This document shows positions 1-9,281 of a DNA stretch of 64,000 nt, one piece after another. Both the position numbers and the translations under genes were made by a program. The first letter of the stretch is position 1, and every line of letters starts with the position of its first letter. Below the pieces are notes generated by a model. The model ran no database searches, had not been told where the DNA came from, and was given only the letters and a program-made list of their open reading frames with translations. The stretch is from Campylobacter concisus. GTDB lineage: Bacteria; Campylobacterota; Campylobacteria; Campylobacterales; Campylobacteraceae. The stretch spans positions 62,001 to 126,000 of the forward strand of contig NZ_PIQS01000002.1 in assembly GCF_003048405.1 (NCBI RefSeq). Reading direction: 5' to 3'.

Positions 1-453
1 CCAGATAAAAAACAAAGAAGTGGTGGCGGTTGGCTAAAGCTAAATTTACCAACTGAAAATGAAAATATACAAAATGAACAGCCTCTACCAAATGAAGAGA
101 TAATAGAATTAGAACCAAAGGCAAAGCCAAAAATTGATATTCAAATTTCAAGTGAAAACAATGAAATTTCTATGCTAAAAGAAAATTTTAATAAAAGCAA
201 AAATCCAGAAATCGCCCTTAAAATAGCAAGAAAATGCTATCAAGATAAAAGATATAGCGACACTATAAAATGGGCACTATCGGCAAATAATTTAGATAGT
301 AGCATTGAGGAGTCTTGGGTCATGTTTGCTAAGGCAAAATATATGCTAAAACAAAAAGATGACGCATTGCGTGCATTAGAAGAATATAATAAAAATAAAA
401 ATAAGCCAGAAATAAATGAGCTAATAAATAAGATAAAAAGTGATACCTTGTGA
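1..453 (+). CDS. TPR-containing protein of the transformation (cts) operon, 5' truncated by window edge
   Basis: The frame is open from base 1, so this is the C-terminal 150 residues of a longer protein; the ATG at 172 is internal. The first part is hydrophilic and rich in Pro, Glu and Asn, suggesting a linker. About residues 57-150 are helical with a TPR-like pattern (paired Ala/Tyr/Leu around KCYQDKRYSDTIKWAL). The stop overlaps the next gene's start (GTGA), so the genes are translationally coupled. Position upstream of ctsE/ctsF suggests a transformation or type II/IV-like assembly role, perhaps resembling MshN-type TPR proteins; that is inference from context and general architecture. Confidence 0.6.
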   Translation, partial: PDKKQRSGGGWLKLNLPTENENIQNEQPLPNEEIIELEPKAKPKIDIQISSENNEISMLKENFNKSKNPEIALKIARKCYQDKRYSDTIKWALSANNLDSSIEESWVMFAKAKYMLKQKDDALRALEEYNKNKNKPEINELINKIKSDTL

Positions 454-989
454 AATTTTTACTTATTATATTTTTATCATTAAATGCCTTTGCTATTGGG
501 ACGGCTGACATCAAAAGTTATTTTGAAAAGGCTGAATATCCTAAAATTTGTAATCAAAAAATACAAGATCTTTTAAAAGATTCACAAAATGAAGAATTTC
601 TTAATATCTTTGGTATATCTTGCTTAAAAACAAATGATATAGATAGGCTCGCTCTTCCAGCAAGCAAACTATCAAAAACACAAAGTTCAAGAGAGAATGC
701 AGCATATTTTGCTGATATATTGCTTAAAAAAAAGCTATTGCTTCATGCTATCTTGGATGGGGCTGATATAAGCTATATTAGGCTTCCAAAGAGCGATTAC
801 ATTCTTTCATTTATATTTGATAAATTTGTCAAAAAAGAATACGTTGAGGAGCTTGGCGTATTTATTTTTGAAGAGCCAAATTCAGATACAAGATATGAGC
901 TTAGTGCAATCGCTGGCTCAAATTTTGCAAAAATAATTTTAAAAATTTTTAAAAATGACGATCTTACTTCGCAGATTGAATATAGATAA
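450..989 (+). CDS. Exported protein of unknown function upstream of ctsE
   Basis: GTG start at 450 overlaps the upstream stop. The first 15 residues are a short signal peptide or anchor (MKFLLIIFLSLNAFA), so the protein is periplasmic or inner-membrane-tethered. The remaining 160 residues contain three Cys (CNQK, SCLK regions) and repeated helices, with no family I recognise. It ends 9 bases before ctsE. In C. jejuni the gene immediately upstream of ctsE is, as I recall, ctsX, a membrane-linked transformation factor; this gene has the same position, but I cannot show sequence homology. Confidence 0.6.
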   Translation: MKFLLIIFLSLNAFAIGTADIKSYFEKAEYPKICNQKIQDLLKDSQNEEFLNIFGISCLKTNDIDRLALPASKLSKTQSSRENAAYFADILLKKKLLLHAILDGADISYIRLPKSDYILSFIFDKFVKKEYVEELGVFIFEEPNSDTRYELSAIAGSNFAKIILKIFKNDDLTSQIEYR

Positions 990-998
990 AGAGAAGAG

Positions 999-2750
999 AT
1001 GAATAATTTAGAAAATTTAACGCTAAAAACATTAGAGCAACTTAATAAACTAAATAATGAGCAAATTTTAAAGATTATAGAGATAAAAAAGATAAACGAA
1101 AAAAGTCTTTTGGCTATTTTGCTTGAAGAAAATATGCTAGAAGAAGAGATTTTTTTTGAAATTCTATCTGATATTTATAGAAGAGGACACACTGACATTG
1201 ATGAAATTTCGACTAGTCTTCAGATAGATCAAAAGCGCTTTATTCAATATGTATGTTATAAATTTAAAATCACATTTTTTGATCTTGATGATATAGATAT
1301 CGACTACCGTATCAGTGAAAAACTAAGCACCTCGCAGTTAAAATCATATAACGCCATACCCGTAAAAGAAGACGAGATAAGCGTTTATGTTGCTTTTAAA
1401 AATCCTTTTGACGTGATCATTCAAGATAAAGTTCAAAATTTATTTAACAGAAAGCTATTAAAAGTAGCTTGCGCAGATCCAGCCCAGATAGAAAAGTATA
1501 TAAACAAAATAGCCCTTAACGAAAGCATAAAAGACGTCGTTTCAGAGATCAGAAAAGAGCTTTCTAGCTCAACTAGCCAAGGTCAAAACACGGAAAGTTC
1601 TGGTATTTTAAAGCTTATTGAGATTATTTTAAAAACTTCCATTCAAAGTAGAGCAAGTGATATTCACATTGAGCCAACAGAGACAAACTGTATTGTAAGA
1701 AGCAGGATAGATGGTATGCTAAGCGAGACTTTTATCTTCGATAAAGATATCTATCCGCCGATGGTTAGTCGTATGAAGCTACTTTCAAACATGGACATTG
1801 CGGAGCGTCGCCGCCCACAAGATGGTAGATTTTCAGCTCAAATTTTAGACAAAGAGTACGATTTTCGTATCTCTACGCTACCTATCTTAAATGGCGAAAG
1901 CATAGTTTTAAGAATTTTGGACAAATCAAAAGTTATCATAAACATTGAAGACCTTGGTATGCATCCAGATAACTTTGCTAAATTTAAAAAGAGTATGAAA
2001 GCGCCTTATGGCATTATCCTAGTTACTGGTCCGACAGGATCAGGAAAAACGACTACACTTTACGGTGCATTAAATGATATAAAAAGTGTAAAAACTAAGA
2101 TTATTACCGTTGAAGATCCGGTCGAGTATCAGCTAAATATGATCCAACAAGTACATGTCAATGAGAAGGCTGGGCTTACTTTTATCTCGGCTCTGCGCTC
2201 TATTTTGAGGCAAGATCCAGATATTATTATGATAGGCGAGATCAGAGATCAAGAGACGCTTAGAATCGCAATTCAAGCGGCACTAACTGGTCACTTAGTT
2301 TTTTCTACACTTCATACAAATGACGCTATTAGCGCTTTACCTCGTATGGTTGATATGGGCATTGAGCCATATCTAGTAAGTGGCGCACTAGTTTGCATCG
2401 AGGCTCAAAGGCTTGTAAGAAAGCTTTGTCCGTATTGCAAACAAAAAGTCACGCTATCTCAAAAAGCTCTTGATGAGATTAAGAAATTTCTTCCTGAAGA
2501 TTATCAATTTTATAAAAGCGTAGGTTGCCAGCACTGCTCGCAAACTGGATATCTAGGGCGTGAAATGATAAGCGAAATATTATCTATCAGCGATCATATA
2601 GCAAGTATCGTAGCAAATAACGCTTCAAAAGAAGAGCTTAAAAAGGCTGCCTATGACGAAGGCTTTATAGATATGTTCCATGATGGCGTTATACGCGCAG
2701 CAAATGGTGTAACAACAATCGAAGAAGTATATAGAGTTGCCAAGATATGA
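999..2750 (+). CDS. ctsE: Type II secretion / DNA-transformation ATPase CtsE (GspE/PilB family)
   Basis: Cytoplasmic hexameric ATPase that powers assembly of the type II secretion-like machine used for natural transformation. Residues 1-180 form an N-terminal MshE/GspE-type domain. The ATPase core follows, with Walker A GPTGSGKTT at 344-352, a Walker B region DPDIIMIGEIRDQE near 404-417 and the His-box segment TGHLVFSTLHTND. A four-Cys zinc site (C477/C480 and C510/C513) is typical of GspE/PilB. At 583 residues it is a little longer than I remember for C. jejuni CtsE. The reading frame overlaps ctsF by four bases (ATGA). Purine-rich AAGAGAAGAG precedes the ATG. Confidence 0.9.
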   Translation: MNNLENLTLKTLEQLNKLNNEQILKIIEIKKINEKSLLAILLEENMLEEEIFFEILSDIYRRGHTDIDEISTSLQIDQKRFIQYVCYKFKITFFDLDDIDIDYRISEKLSTSQLKSYNAIPVKEDEISVYVAFKNPFDVIIQDKVQNLFNRKLLKVACADPAQIEKYINKIALNESIKDVVSEIRKELSSSTSQGQNTESSGILKLIEIILKTSIQSRASDIHIEPTETNCIVRSRIDGMLSETFIFDKDIYPPMVSRMKLLSNMDIAERRRPQDGRFSAQILDKEYDFRISTLPILNGESIVLRILDKSKVIINIEDLGMHPDNFAKFKKSMKAPYGIILVTGPTGSGKTTTLYGALNDIKSVKTKIITVEDPVEYQLNMIQQVHVNEKAGLTFISALRSILRQDPDIIMIGEIRDQETLRIAIQAALTGHLVFSTLHTNDAISALPRMVDMGIEPYLVSGALVCIEAQRLVRKLCPYCKQKVTLSQKALDEIKKFLPEDYQFYKSVGCQHCSQTGYLGREMISEILSISDHIASIVANNASKEELKKAAYDEGFIDMFHDGVIRAANGVTTIEEVYRVAKI

Positions 2751-3985
2751 AATTTTACGAAATAGAATATATAAAAGATGGCAAACGCCAAAAGATGAGC
2801 CTAAAGGCCAATAGCAAAAATGATGTAAAAAATCGTGTAAATATTCAAGGCATGATAGTAAAGATAAAAGAAACTCAGGTCTCAAGTATCAACAATGATT
2901 TTTTGGACTTGCAAGAAAAATTTAACAAAATTTTCTCTTCTTCGAAAGTAAAAATTCCAGCTCTAGTTGCTACCATAAGGCAACTTAGCGTTATGACTAA
3001 TGCTGGTATATCAATACATGATGGCATAAAAGAGACAGCAAATGCTACCGAGGATAAAAGGCTAAAAACAATATTTCAAACGCTAGATGAAGACCTAAAT
3101 CAAGGTGCAAGTTTAACTCAAAGTATAGAAAATTTTCAAGAAGAGCTAGGCGATGTCACTGTCGCTATGGTAAGGCTTGGAGAGAGTACTGGTAATATGG
3201 CTGATGCATTATCAAAGCTAGCTTCTATCTTGCAAGAAGTCTGTGATAACCAGCAAAAATTTAAAAAAGCCATAAGGTATCCAATAACCGTAATATGCTC
3301 TATAATTTTGGCTTTTATTGTGCTCATGACATCAGTTGTTCCGCAATTTCGAGAAATTTTTAGCCAGCTTAATGCCGACCTCCCTCTTCCTACTAAAATT
3401 TTACTAAACATTGAATACATAATGAGCAATTACGGCATATATATAATAGTTGTTCTTGTCGCATTTGCTTTTTTGCTAAAAAGGCAATATTCAAATGATG
3501 AAAATTTTAGGGATAAGGTCGATAAATATCTACTAAAAGTCTATCTTGTGGGCAAGATAATATTTTTTGCAAATATGAGTAGATTTAATCTAATCTTTAC
3601 AGAGCTTGTTCGCGCGGGACTTCCTATTGCTGATGCGCTAGATACTGCCGTTGTAACTGTTTCAAATCAAGACATAAGAAATAAGCTAACTGCTGTAAAA
3701 GTACTGGTTGGTCGTGGCATAAGCTTAACCGAGGCCTTTAGGCAAACTGGGCTTTATGAGGGTATGCTTATACAGATGATAGGTGCTGGCGAACAAAGTG
3801 GTAGCTTAGATGACATGACACAAAAAGTTACTGATTATTATAGAGTGAAATTTAATGATATTATTGATAATATTTCAAACTATATTGAGCCGATACTACT
3901 AATATTTATCGCAGCTATGGTGCTTTTGCTCGCCCTTGGTATATTTATGCCAATGTGGGATATGGCAAAAGCTGTTAAAAATTAA
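2747..3985 (+). CDS. ctsF: Type II secretion inner-membrane platform protein CtsF (GspF/PilC family)
   Basis: Polytopic platform protein partnering the CtsE ATPase. The 412 residues show the duplicated GspF fold. The first T2SSF domain spans about 75-195 (RQLSVMTNAGISIHDGI) and is followed by a membrane segment (ITVICSIILAFIVLMTSVV). A second membrane segment lies near 230-245. The second T2SSF domain covers about 275-390 (FTELVRAGLPIADAL), and a C-terminal membrane helix (LLIFIAAMVLLLALGIFMPM) ends the protein. The ATG overlaps the ctsE stop, implying coupled translation. It is the last gene of the run; a 21-base gap with AAGGAG leads to the PAS gene. Confidence 0.9.
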   Translation: MKFYEIEYIKDGKRQKMSLKANSKNDVKNRVNIQGMIVKIKETQVSSINNDFLDLQEKFNKIFSSSKVKIPALVATIRQLSVMTNAGISIHDGIKETANATEDKRLKTIFQTLDEDLNQGASLTQSIENFQEELGDVTVAMVRLGESTGNMADALSKLASILQEVCDNQQKFKKAIRYPITVICSIILAFIVLMTSVVPQFREIFSQLNADLPLPTKILLNIEYIMSNYGIYIIVVLVAFAFLLKRQYSNDENFRDKVDKYLLKVYLVGKIIFFANMSRFNLIFTELVRAGLPIADALDTAVVTVSNQDIRNKLTAVKVLVGRGISLTEAFRQTGLYEGMLIQMIGAGEQSGSLDDMTQKVTDYYRVKFNDIIDNISNYIEPILLIFIAAMVLLLALGIFMPMWDMAKAVKN

Positions 3986-4006
3986 ATCTATATTTAAAGG
4001 AGTAAA

Positions 4007-4507
4007 ATGTCTATAGAAAAAGAATATGGCGTTGATGAGAACGCATTTTTAGTTTCAAAAACGGATACAAAAGGAAGGATTACTTATTGTAATGAGCCTT
4101 TTTTAAATATCGTAGGAGTAAAACAAGGTGATCTCTTGGGAAAACCGCACAATATAATAAGGCACACTGATATGCCAAGAGTTATTTTCAAGCTACTTTG
4201 GGAACGTATACAAAATAAAGAGGAAATTTTTGCCTTTATTAAAAATAAAACTCTCAATGGTGGATTTTACTGGGTATTTGGCAATATCACAGCCTCGCTT
4301 GATCAGCAAGATAATATCGTTGGATACTATTCTGTTAGACGCAAGCCAAATGCAAAAGCGATAGAGACCATAAAACCACTTTATGCAAAATTACTTGAGC
4401 TAGAACGAGATGGCGGTATTGAAGCATCTAAAAAATATTTATTAAAATTCTTAGAAGAAAAATCAACAAGCTATGATGAATTTATAAACAACTTACAAAG
4501 GTTCTAG
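4007..4507 (+). CDS. Aer/CetB-type PAS-domain redox sensor for energy taxis
   Basis: A 166-residue protein that is almost only a PAS domain (about residues 10-120). It follows the E. coli Aer PAS closely: [17 protein letters not shown], then [12 protein letters not shown], then [10 protein letters not shown] and [10 protein letters not shown]. The RH.D residues of the Aer FAD-binding loop are kept, so FAD binding is likely. There is no membrane segment or HAMP, as in C. jejuni CetB. The Aer tryptophan in the following strand is Phe here. The ATG is preceded by AAAGGAG. It stops 2 bases before the soluble chemoreceptor gene, which is the probable signalling partner. Confidence 0.85.
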   Translation: MSIEKEYGVDENAFLVSKTDTKGRITYCNEPFLNIVGVKQGDLLGKPHNIIRHTDMPRVIFKLLWERIQNKEEIFAFIKNKTLNGGFYWVFGNITASLDQQDNIVGYYSVRRKPNAKAIETIKPLYAKLLELERDGGIEASKKYLLKFLEEKSTSYDEFINNLQRF

Positions 4508-4509
4508 AT

Positions 4510-5769
4510 ATGTTTAAGAAAAAATCAAATGCAATAAATGAGATTTTAAGTGTTGTCAAATCGGCAAGCAATGGCATACTAGAGCCTCGTATTGTAAATG
4601 TTGGAGAAAAGGACGAGATGTATGAAGTCGCCCTTGGCATAAATGATCTATTAGATCAGGTTGAGGCGCTTCAACGTGAAATTTCAACCTCAGTCCAAGC
4701 TGCACAAAACTCAAAAACATATAGAAATATATTTGTAGAAGGGTTTAGGGGTTTATTTAAACGAAATGCCATATCTATGAGCAAGGGTGTCACAGGTATA
4801 AAAGACGGCCAAAAAAGCAAGGTTAGAGGTCTTCTATCAAGCGAGCTTGACAAACTTGGAAACGGTATAAATGGTATAAATTATGTAAGAGATGATCTAA
4901 ACGAAAGTATCAAAAATTTAAGCCAAACGGCAACAGATGCTAGACAAACTGCACAAATAGCAAGAGAAAATATGTCAAACATCGTCGAACTTAGTCAAAA
5001 CATGGGAGAGCTTGATGGTCTAGTACAAAGCTGCTCAAATGCTACTGGTATGCTAAGCACTAGGGCTTCTGAAATAAGCTCTGTTTTAAATTTAATAAAA
5101 GATATTGCCGATCAGACAAATCTACTTGCTCTTAACGCTGCCATTGAAGCTGCTCGTGCAGGAGAGCATGGACGTGGTTTTGCGGTAGTCGCTGATGAGG
5201 TAAGGAAGCTAGCTGAAAACACACAAAAAGCCGCAAGCGACATAGAAGTCAATATAAAAACACTTCAGCAAGAGGTAAATGATATCGATGAAAATTCTAA
5301 AAAAATTGATGAAATTTCTAAACTAACGACACAAAATGTAGAAAATTTCAAAAAGGTATTGAGTGAGTTTAATGCAAACGCACAAAATACTGCTCAAACA
5401 TCAAAATATGTCGAAAATAAAACCTTTGCCATAATCGCAAAAATTTCGCAAATCGCTTACAAAACTAAAGTGTACTCTGATCTTATAAACGAACAAGGAT
5501 ATAGTGAAGAAATACGTAATTTAGCACAAAGTCTGCTAGATTGGTATGAGAACGAGAGTATAAGCGAACACAAACAAAACAAAAATTTTGATAAGTCAAA
5601 AGAGCTTACAGCATCACTAAATAATGAAATCAAACTCTTGCTAGAGAAGTCAGCCTCTGGCTATAATGAACAAAATTTAAATTATTTTGTTGATAAGTCT
5701 AAAAAAATAGAAGATCTAAGCGAGCAAATTTTTACTTCGTATAACGAAATTTTTAAAGATAAGAACTAA
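4510..5769 (+). CDS. Cytoplasmic methyl-accepting chemotaxis protein, partner of the PAS sensor
   Basis: Chemoreceptor of 419 residues without a transmembrane segment. Residues 10-60 look like a cytosolic HAMP ([13 protein letters not shown] followed by an amphipathic helix). A long coiled coil carries the CheA/CheW-contacting hairpin tip at 198-223 ([21 protein letters not shown]). The C-terminal region 301-380 resembles the CZB zinc-binding domain of Campylobacterota receptors but has lost its first zinc-ligand histidine (Gln314). Placement two bases after an Aer-type PAS gene suggests a two-protein energy-taxis receptor like CetA/CetB. Unlike CetA as I remember it, this one lacks a membrane anchor. 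Confidence 0.85.
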   Translation: MFKKKSNAINEILSVVKSASNGILEPRIVNVGEKDEMYEVALGINDLLDQVEALQREISTSVQAAQNSKTYRNIFVEGFRGLFKRNAISMSKGVTGIKDGQKSKVRGLLSSELDKLGNGINGINYVRDDLNESIKNLSQTATDARQTAQIARENMSNIVELSQNMGELDGLVQSCSNATGMLSTRASEISSVLNLIKDIADQTNLLALNAAIEAARAGEHGRGFAVVADEVRKLAENTQKAASDIEVNIKTLQQEVNDIDENSKKIDEISKLTTQNVENFKKVLSEFNANAQNTAQTSKYVENKTFAIIAKISQIAYKTKVYSDLINEQGYSEEIRNLAQSLLDWYENESISEHKQNKNFDKSKELTASLNNEIKLLLEKSASGYNEQNLNYFVDKSKKIEDLSEQIFTSYNEIFKDKN

Positions 5770-5778
5770 AGTATTAAA

Positions 5779-6273
5779 TTATCTTTGATGTTTTTTGGGG
5801 TGGTCAAAAAATAATGCTTTTGCACCACCCTCTTTCAAATCACTAAATTTACATCTAAACTCAACACAAAATATTCCAGAAGTTGGGATATTGTCTATTG
5901 ACGAATCGCTTAAATACTCACAAATTTCAGTTATACTTGGATTGTGCGTGATGATAAAAATTTCATCCAAACTCTCATCTATATTTTTAACAAATTTTAA
6001 AAGATCTTCAAAGCTTATATCATAAAGCTCATTTATAAGATCGATCTCTTCTTTAAATTTTAAAGTTTTGGCGATAATCTTTGCCGTTTGTTCGCACCTT
6101 TTAGCACTGCTTGAAAAGATGGTTCCTGGCATCACATCATACATTTTTAGCCTATTTGCCATAAATTTAGCGTCCTCTTTGCCTTTTTGGCTAAGCTCCC
6201 TTAAGGCATCTTTAGCTCCGTCCTTATTCTCATCAACTGCTTTTGAATGTCTTATGAAATAAATTTTACTCAC
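5779..6273 (-). CDS. SixA-type phosphohistidine phosphatase (histidine phosphatase superfamily)
   Basis: Small 2H-type phosphatase that would remove phosphate from phosphohistidine proteins. The catalytic RHSKA motif is at the very start (SKIYFIRHSKA) and a second histidine lies in IITHNPSI. The GTG at 6273 is chosen as start: AAAGGAGAG sits just upstream, the GTG shares its G with the upstream gene's TAG stop, and SixA proteins begin directly with this strand. An ATG at 6306 would add 11 residues inside the upstream gene. It is convergent with the chemoreceptor gene. Confidence 0.8.
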   Translation of the reverse strand: MSKIYFIRHSKAVDENKDGAKDALRELSQKGKEDAKFMANRLKMYDVMPGTIFSSSAKRCEQTAKIIAKTLKFKEEIDLINELYDISFEDLLKFVKNIDESLDEIFIITHNPSITEICEYLSDSSIDNIPTSGIFCVEFRCKFSDLKEGGAKALFFDHPKKHQR

Positions 6274-7082
6274 TATCTCTCCTTTGAGAAATTCTTTATC
6301 AAGCAAAGCTCTTCTTTACTAAATCCAGCTTTTAAGCGATCTTGCTCATTGATCTCTCTAACATTTTTAAATGAATTTGGATACAAACTTAAGATAATGT
6401 CAAAGTAGCTATTTTCGTCAATACCCTCTTTTTTGCAAGCAAACTTAAACCACTTATCGCCTTTATAAACATGAGAGACCTCCTCCTTTAAGATGACTTT
6501 TAGGCACTCTATCAGCTCTTCGTTGCCACCTTCACCTTCAAGCCTTTTTATAATATGAGCGTTTGCATCAAGCCCATTTGCCTCCATGTATCTTGGCAGT
6601 AATGCCATACGACTAGTTAGACTACTTGAAGTCTTTTGAAGTGCGATAAAAAGCCCATCATGCACACTTAGCTCGCCGTATCTACCGCCTTGTTTTAAGA
6701 GCAAATTTTCTATCATACAAAAATGTCTGATCTCATCTTCAGCCACTTCTAACCAGTCTTCATAAAATTCTCTTGGCAAATTTCTAAATCTATAACAAGC
6801 ATCAAGCGCGATGTCAATAGCACTAAATTCAATATGAGCTACCGAATGGATAAAATTTAAATTTTTATCCTTTGGCTTTACTTTTTTGTTTAGCTCTTTC
6901 ATGCTAACTACTTCACAAAATTTTGCGTAGCTTGGTGCTATTAGCTCGTTTGGTTTAGAGCTTTCACAAAAATTTATATTAAAATCTCGTTTAAATTTCT
7001 CATAAAATAGCTCAAATTTTAAAAATTTAAGCCCAATCTCGCCTTCATTTAAAATTTCCCAAATTTCATCAAAAAAATTCAT
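6273..7082 (-). CDS. DUF455 ferritin-like protein
   Basis: 269-residue protein of the DUF455 family, a ferritin-like four-helix fold related to MiaE-type di-iron enzymes. Likely metal ligands sit in helices containing HIEFSAIDIALDACYRF, EVAEDEIRHFCMIENLL and KEEVSHVYKGDKWF, i.e. the paired E and ExxH pattern of this superfamily. There is no signal peptide, so it is cytoplasmic. Its substrate is unknown. The TAG stop overlaps the GTG of the SixA-like gene, so the two are probably co-translated. Confidence 0.75.
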   Translation of the reverse strand: MNFFDEIWEILNEGEIGLKFLKFELFYEKFKRDFNINFCESSKPNELIAPSYAKFCEVVSMKELNKKVKPKDKNLNFIHSVAHIEFSAIDIALDACYRFRNLPREFYEDWLEVAEDEIRHFCMIENLLLKQGGRYGELSVHDGLFIALQKTSSSLTSRMALLPRYMEANGLDANAHIIKRLEGEGGNEELIECLKVILKEEVSHVYKGDKWFKFACKKEGIDENSYFDIILSLYPNSFKNVREINEQDRLKAGFSKEELCLIKNFSKER

Positions 7083-7190
7083 ATTTTCTCTTTATATAAA
7101 TCTGTATTTACGAGTGTAAATTTATATAAATAATGCTTAAAATTTGAGCCTAGTATTTGTTTTAAAAGGTTTTTAGTAAAAATTTCTGAT

Positions 7191-7871
7191 TTATTTTGCT
7201 TTGCCATATCCAGCAAATCTATTTGCTGCCAAGCAACTTGAGTTTGAACATCTTACAAGGTAACTATTTATCTCTTGATTTCCTTTTAGATGCACATTTT
7301 TTTGTTTTAGATTCATATAGCTATGAATTATCTTTCCGCCAGAATTATGTATAAATTTTACTGTCTCATCGCCAAGGATAGCCGTAACTATGCCAACATG
7401 AGTGATATTTTTCTTATCTTTATTTTTCTGAACACCCTTGCCAAGAGTATTTGAGAAAAATACAAGATCGCCTATTTTTGGATTTTTATGAGTAATTAAA
7501 TTTTTACTTTCATAAAAATTATAGATCGCTTTTGACTTTCTACCGCCATTATCGTAGTAGCGATTTATTATCTTTTCATCAAAATACATATTTTGATACT
7601 TTGCATTTACGATAGAAACGAACCCAGAACAATCACCGCCCGCTCTTGTATTTAGGTATTTTTTAAAAAAAGAACCAAATTTTTTATCTTCTCTATCGTT
7701 GTCTTCATCTATGATTTCACCAATCATTTGCTCGCTAAAATCAACGCTTGAAGTTACGGTTTGATTTGTTTCATTTTGCGGAGTTGTCGGTTGATTAGAG
7801 GTAAAAGAACAACCTGTAAAAAATATAATGCTAAATATAAAAAAGATTTTTTTATTTATTGAATTTGACAT
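7191..7871 (-). CDS. NlpC/P60-type putative cell-wall hydrolase lipoprotein
   Basis: The N-terminus is a lipoprotein signal (hydrophobic IFFIFSIIFFTGC, lipobox Cys 21 from this start), so the protein is membrane-anchored in the periplasm. The C-terminal half has NlpC/P60-like features: catalytic Cys in GGDCSGFV, the His in THVGIVTA and the polar follow-up HNSGG. The family cleaves peptidoglycan stem peptides. An acidic, charged linker lies between anchor and domain. An in-frame ATG four codons upstream (7883) is an alternative start. It is a single gene, separated from neighbours by more than 100 bases on both sides. Confidence 0.7.
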   Translation of the reverse strand: MSNSINKKIFFIFSIIFFTGCSFTSNQPTTPQNETNQTVTSSVDFSEQMIGEIIDEDNDREDKKFGSFFKKYLNTRAGGDCSGFVSIVNAKYQNMYFDEKIINRYYDNGGRKSKAIYNFYESKNLITHKNPKIGDLVFFSNTLGKGVQKNKDKKNITHVGIVTAILGDETVKFIHNSGGKIIHSYMNLKQKNVHLKGNQEINSYLVRCSNSSCLAANRFAGYGKAK

Positions 7872-7968
7872 ATTTATATCCAAAATTTTAGTATTTGCAA
7901 TTTTAACTTTTAAACGTAAATGAACCGGAAATAGTGCTTTGCTTTCTTTATTCTAAGTTAAAAAGCAA

Positions 7969-7974
7969 TATAAT
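7969..7974 (+). promoter_or_regulatory. -10 element for murA-moeA
   Basis: A perfect TATAAT lies about 35 bases before the murA start. No convincing -35 hexamer is visible about 17 bases upstream, which is usual for Campylobacter sigma70 promoters. It would start the long forward transcript. Confidence 0.5.
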
Positions 7975-8013
7975 ATCGGCAAAAAACATATTTTCTTAAG
8001 GCAAAAAGCAATG

Positions 8014-9279
8014 ATGCATTATTTAAAGATAAAAGGAAATGCAAAACTAAGTGGCGAAGTAAAAATAAGCGGTGCTAAAAATGCTGCTCTACCGATCATC
8101 GCCCTAACCTTACTTGCAAAAAAAAGTGTAAATTTAACAAATATCCCAAATGTCGCTGATATAAAAACGCTTTGCCAACTGCTAACTAATCTAGGAGCAA
8201 AGTGTGAATTTAAAGACGAAAACTCGCTAAGTATCGACACTAGCAGTGTAAATTCGACAACGGCAAACTACGACATTGTTAGAAAGATGCGCGCTTCTAT
8301 CTTAACACTTGGTCCGCTTCTAGCGCGCTTTGGACACTGCGAAGTGAGCCTACCTGGAGGATGTGCGATCGGACAAAGACCTATTGATCTGCATCTAAAT
8401 GCACTCGAAAAAATGGGAGCAAATATCGAAATAAAGCAAGGCTATGTCGTCGCAACAGCACCAAATGGACTAAAAGGTGCAAAGATCGTTTTTGACAAGA
8501 TCACTGTAACTGGTAGCGAAAACATCATCATGGCAGCAGCCCTAGCTCACGGTACAACAGAACTTTTTAACGTAGCACTTGAGCCTGAAGTGGTGCAAAT
8601 TTGTGAAATTTTAGCAAATAGTGGCGTTAAAATAGAAGGCATTGGCACAAGCAAGCTAAAGATCACTGGCAGCGGTCAAAAGTTACTTGAAATTTGCAAT
8701 ATCGAGGTCATCCCTGATAGGATCGAAGCTGGCACATACCTTTGTGCTGGAGCTATAACAAATAGCAAAATTTCAGTCACAAAGGCAAATGCAACCCATA
8801 TGACAGCCATTTTAAATAAATTTGAAGAGATGGGCTTTGGTATCGAAGTAGACGGCGATAAGATCACGATATTGCCAGCAAAAGAGATAAAACCAGTAGA
8901 GATAAGAACCACCGAGTATCCGGGCTTTCCAACAGATATGCAAGCTCAATTTATGGCGCTTTGCCTTGCAGCAAATGGCGTTAGCACGATAGATGAGAGA
9001 CTTTTTGAAAACCGCTTTATGCACGTTAGTGAGCTTGCTAGAATGGGAGCGGATATTAAATTAAATGGACATATTGCAAGTGTTTATGCCCCTGCAAATT
9101 TAAATGCAGCCGATGTGATGGCAACAGATCTTAGAGCAAGCTCAGCACTGATACTAGCTGCTCTTATAGCAAATGGTGAAAGCTTGGTGCATAGAATTTA
9201 CCACCTTGATAGAGGCTATGAGAGGCTTGAGGAGAAATTTAAAAGCCTTGGAGCAAAAATCGTTAGGCTTGAGGAGTAA
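8014..9279 (+). CDS. murA: UDP-N-acetylglucosamine 1-carboxyvinyltransferase MurA
   Basis: First committed cytoplasmic step of peptidoglycan synthesis: transfers enolpyruvate from PEP to UDP-GlcNAc. The length (421 residues) is normal. The N-terminus has the [12 protein letters not shown] loop. The fosfomycin-target cysteine lies in the mobile loop [13 protein letters not shown] (C117 from this start). RAGTY-type and DLRASSAL segments are present. Two adjacent ATG codons (8011 and 8014) are possible starts; family alignment favours the second (MHYLKI). The stop is 2 bases before the moeA ATG, so the genes are an operon. Confidence 0.95.
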   Translation: MHYLKIKGNAKLSGEVKISGAKNAALPIIALTLLAKKSVNLTNIPNVADIKTLCQLLTNLGAKCEFKDENSLSIDTSSVNSTTANYDIVRKMRASILTLGPLLARFGHCEVSLPGGCAIGQRPIDLHLNALEKMGANIEIKQGYVVATAPNGLKGAKIVFDKITVTGSENIIMAAALAHGTTELFNVALEPEVVQICEILANSGVKIEGIGTSKLKITGSGQKLLEICNIEVIPDRIEAGTYLCAGAITNSKISVTKANATHMTAILNKFEEMGFGIEVDGDKITILPAKEIKPVEIRTTEYPGFPTDMQAQFMALCLAANGVSTIDERLFENRFMHVSELARMGADIKLNGHIASVYAPANLNAADVMATDLRASSALILAALIANGESLVHRIYHLDRGYERLEEKFKSLGAKIVRLEE

Positions 9280-9281
9280 AA

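Noticed and set aside
6273..6306. ATG start at 6306 for the SixA-like gene
   Set aside because: It would extend into the upstream gene without a ribosome binding site; the GTG at 6273 has AAAGGAGAG and matches family length.
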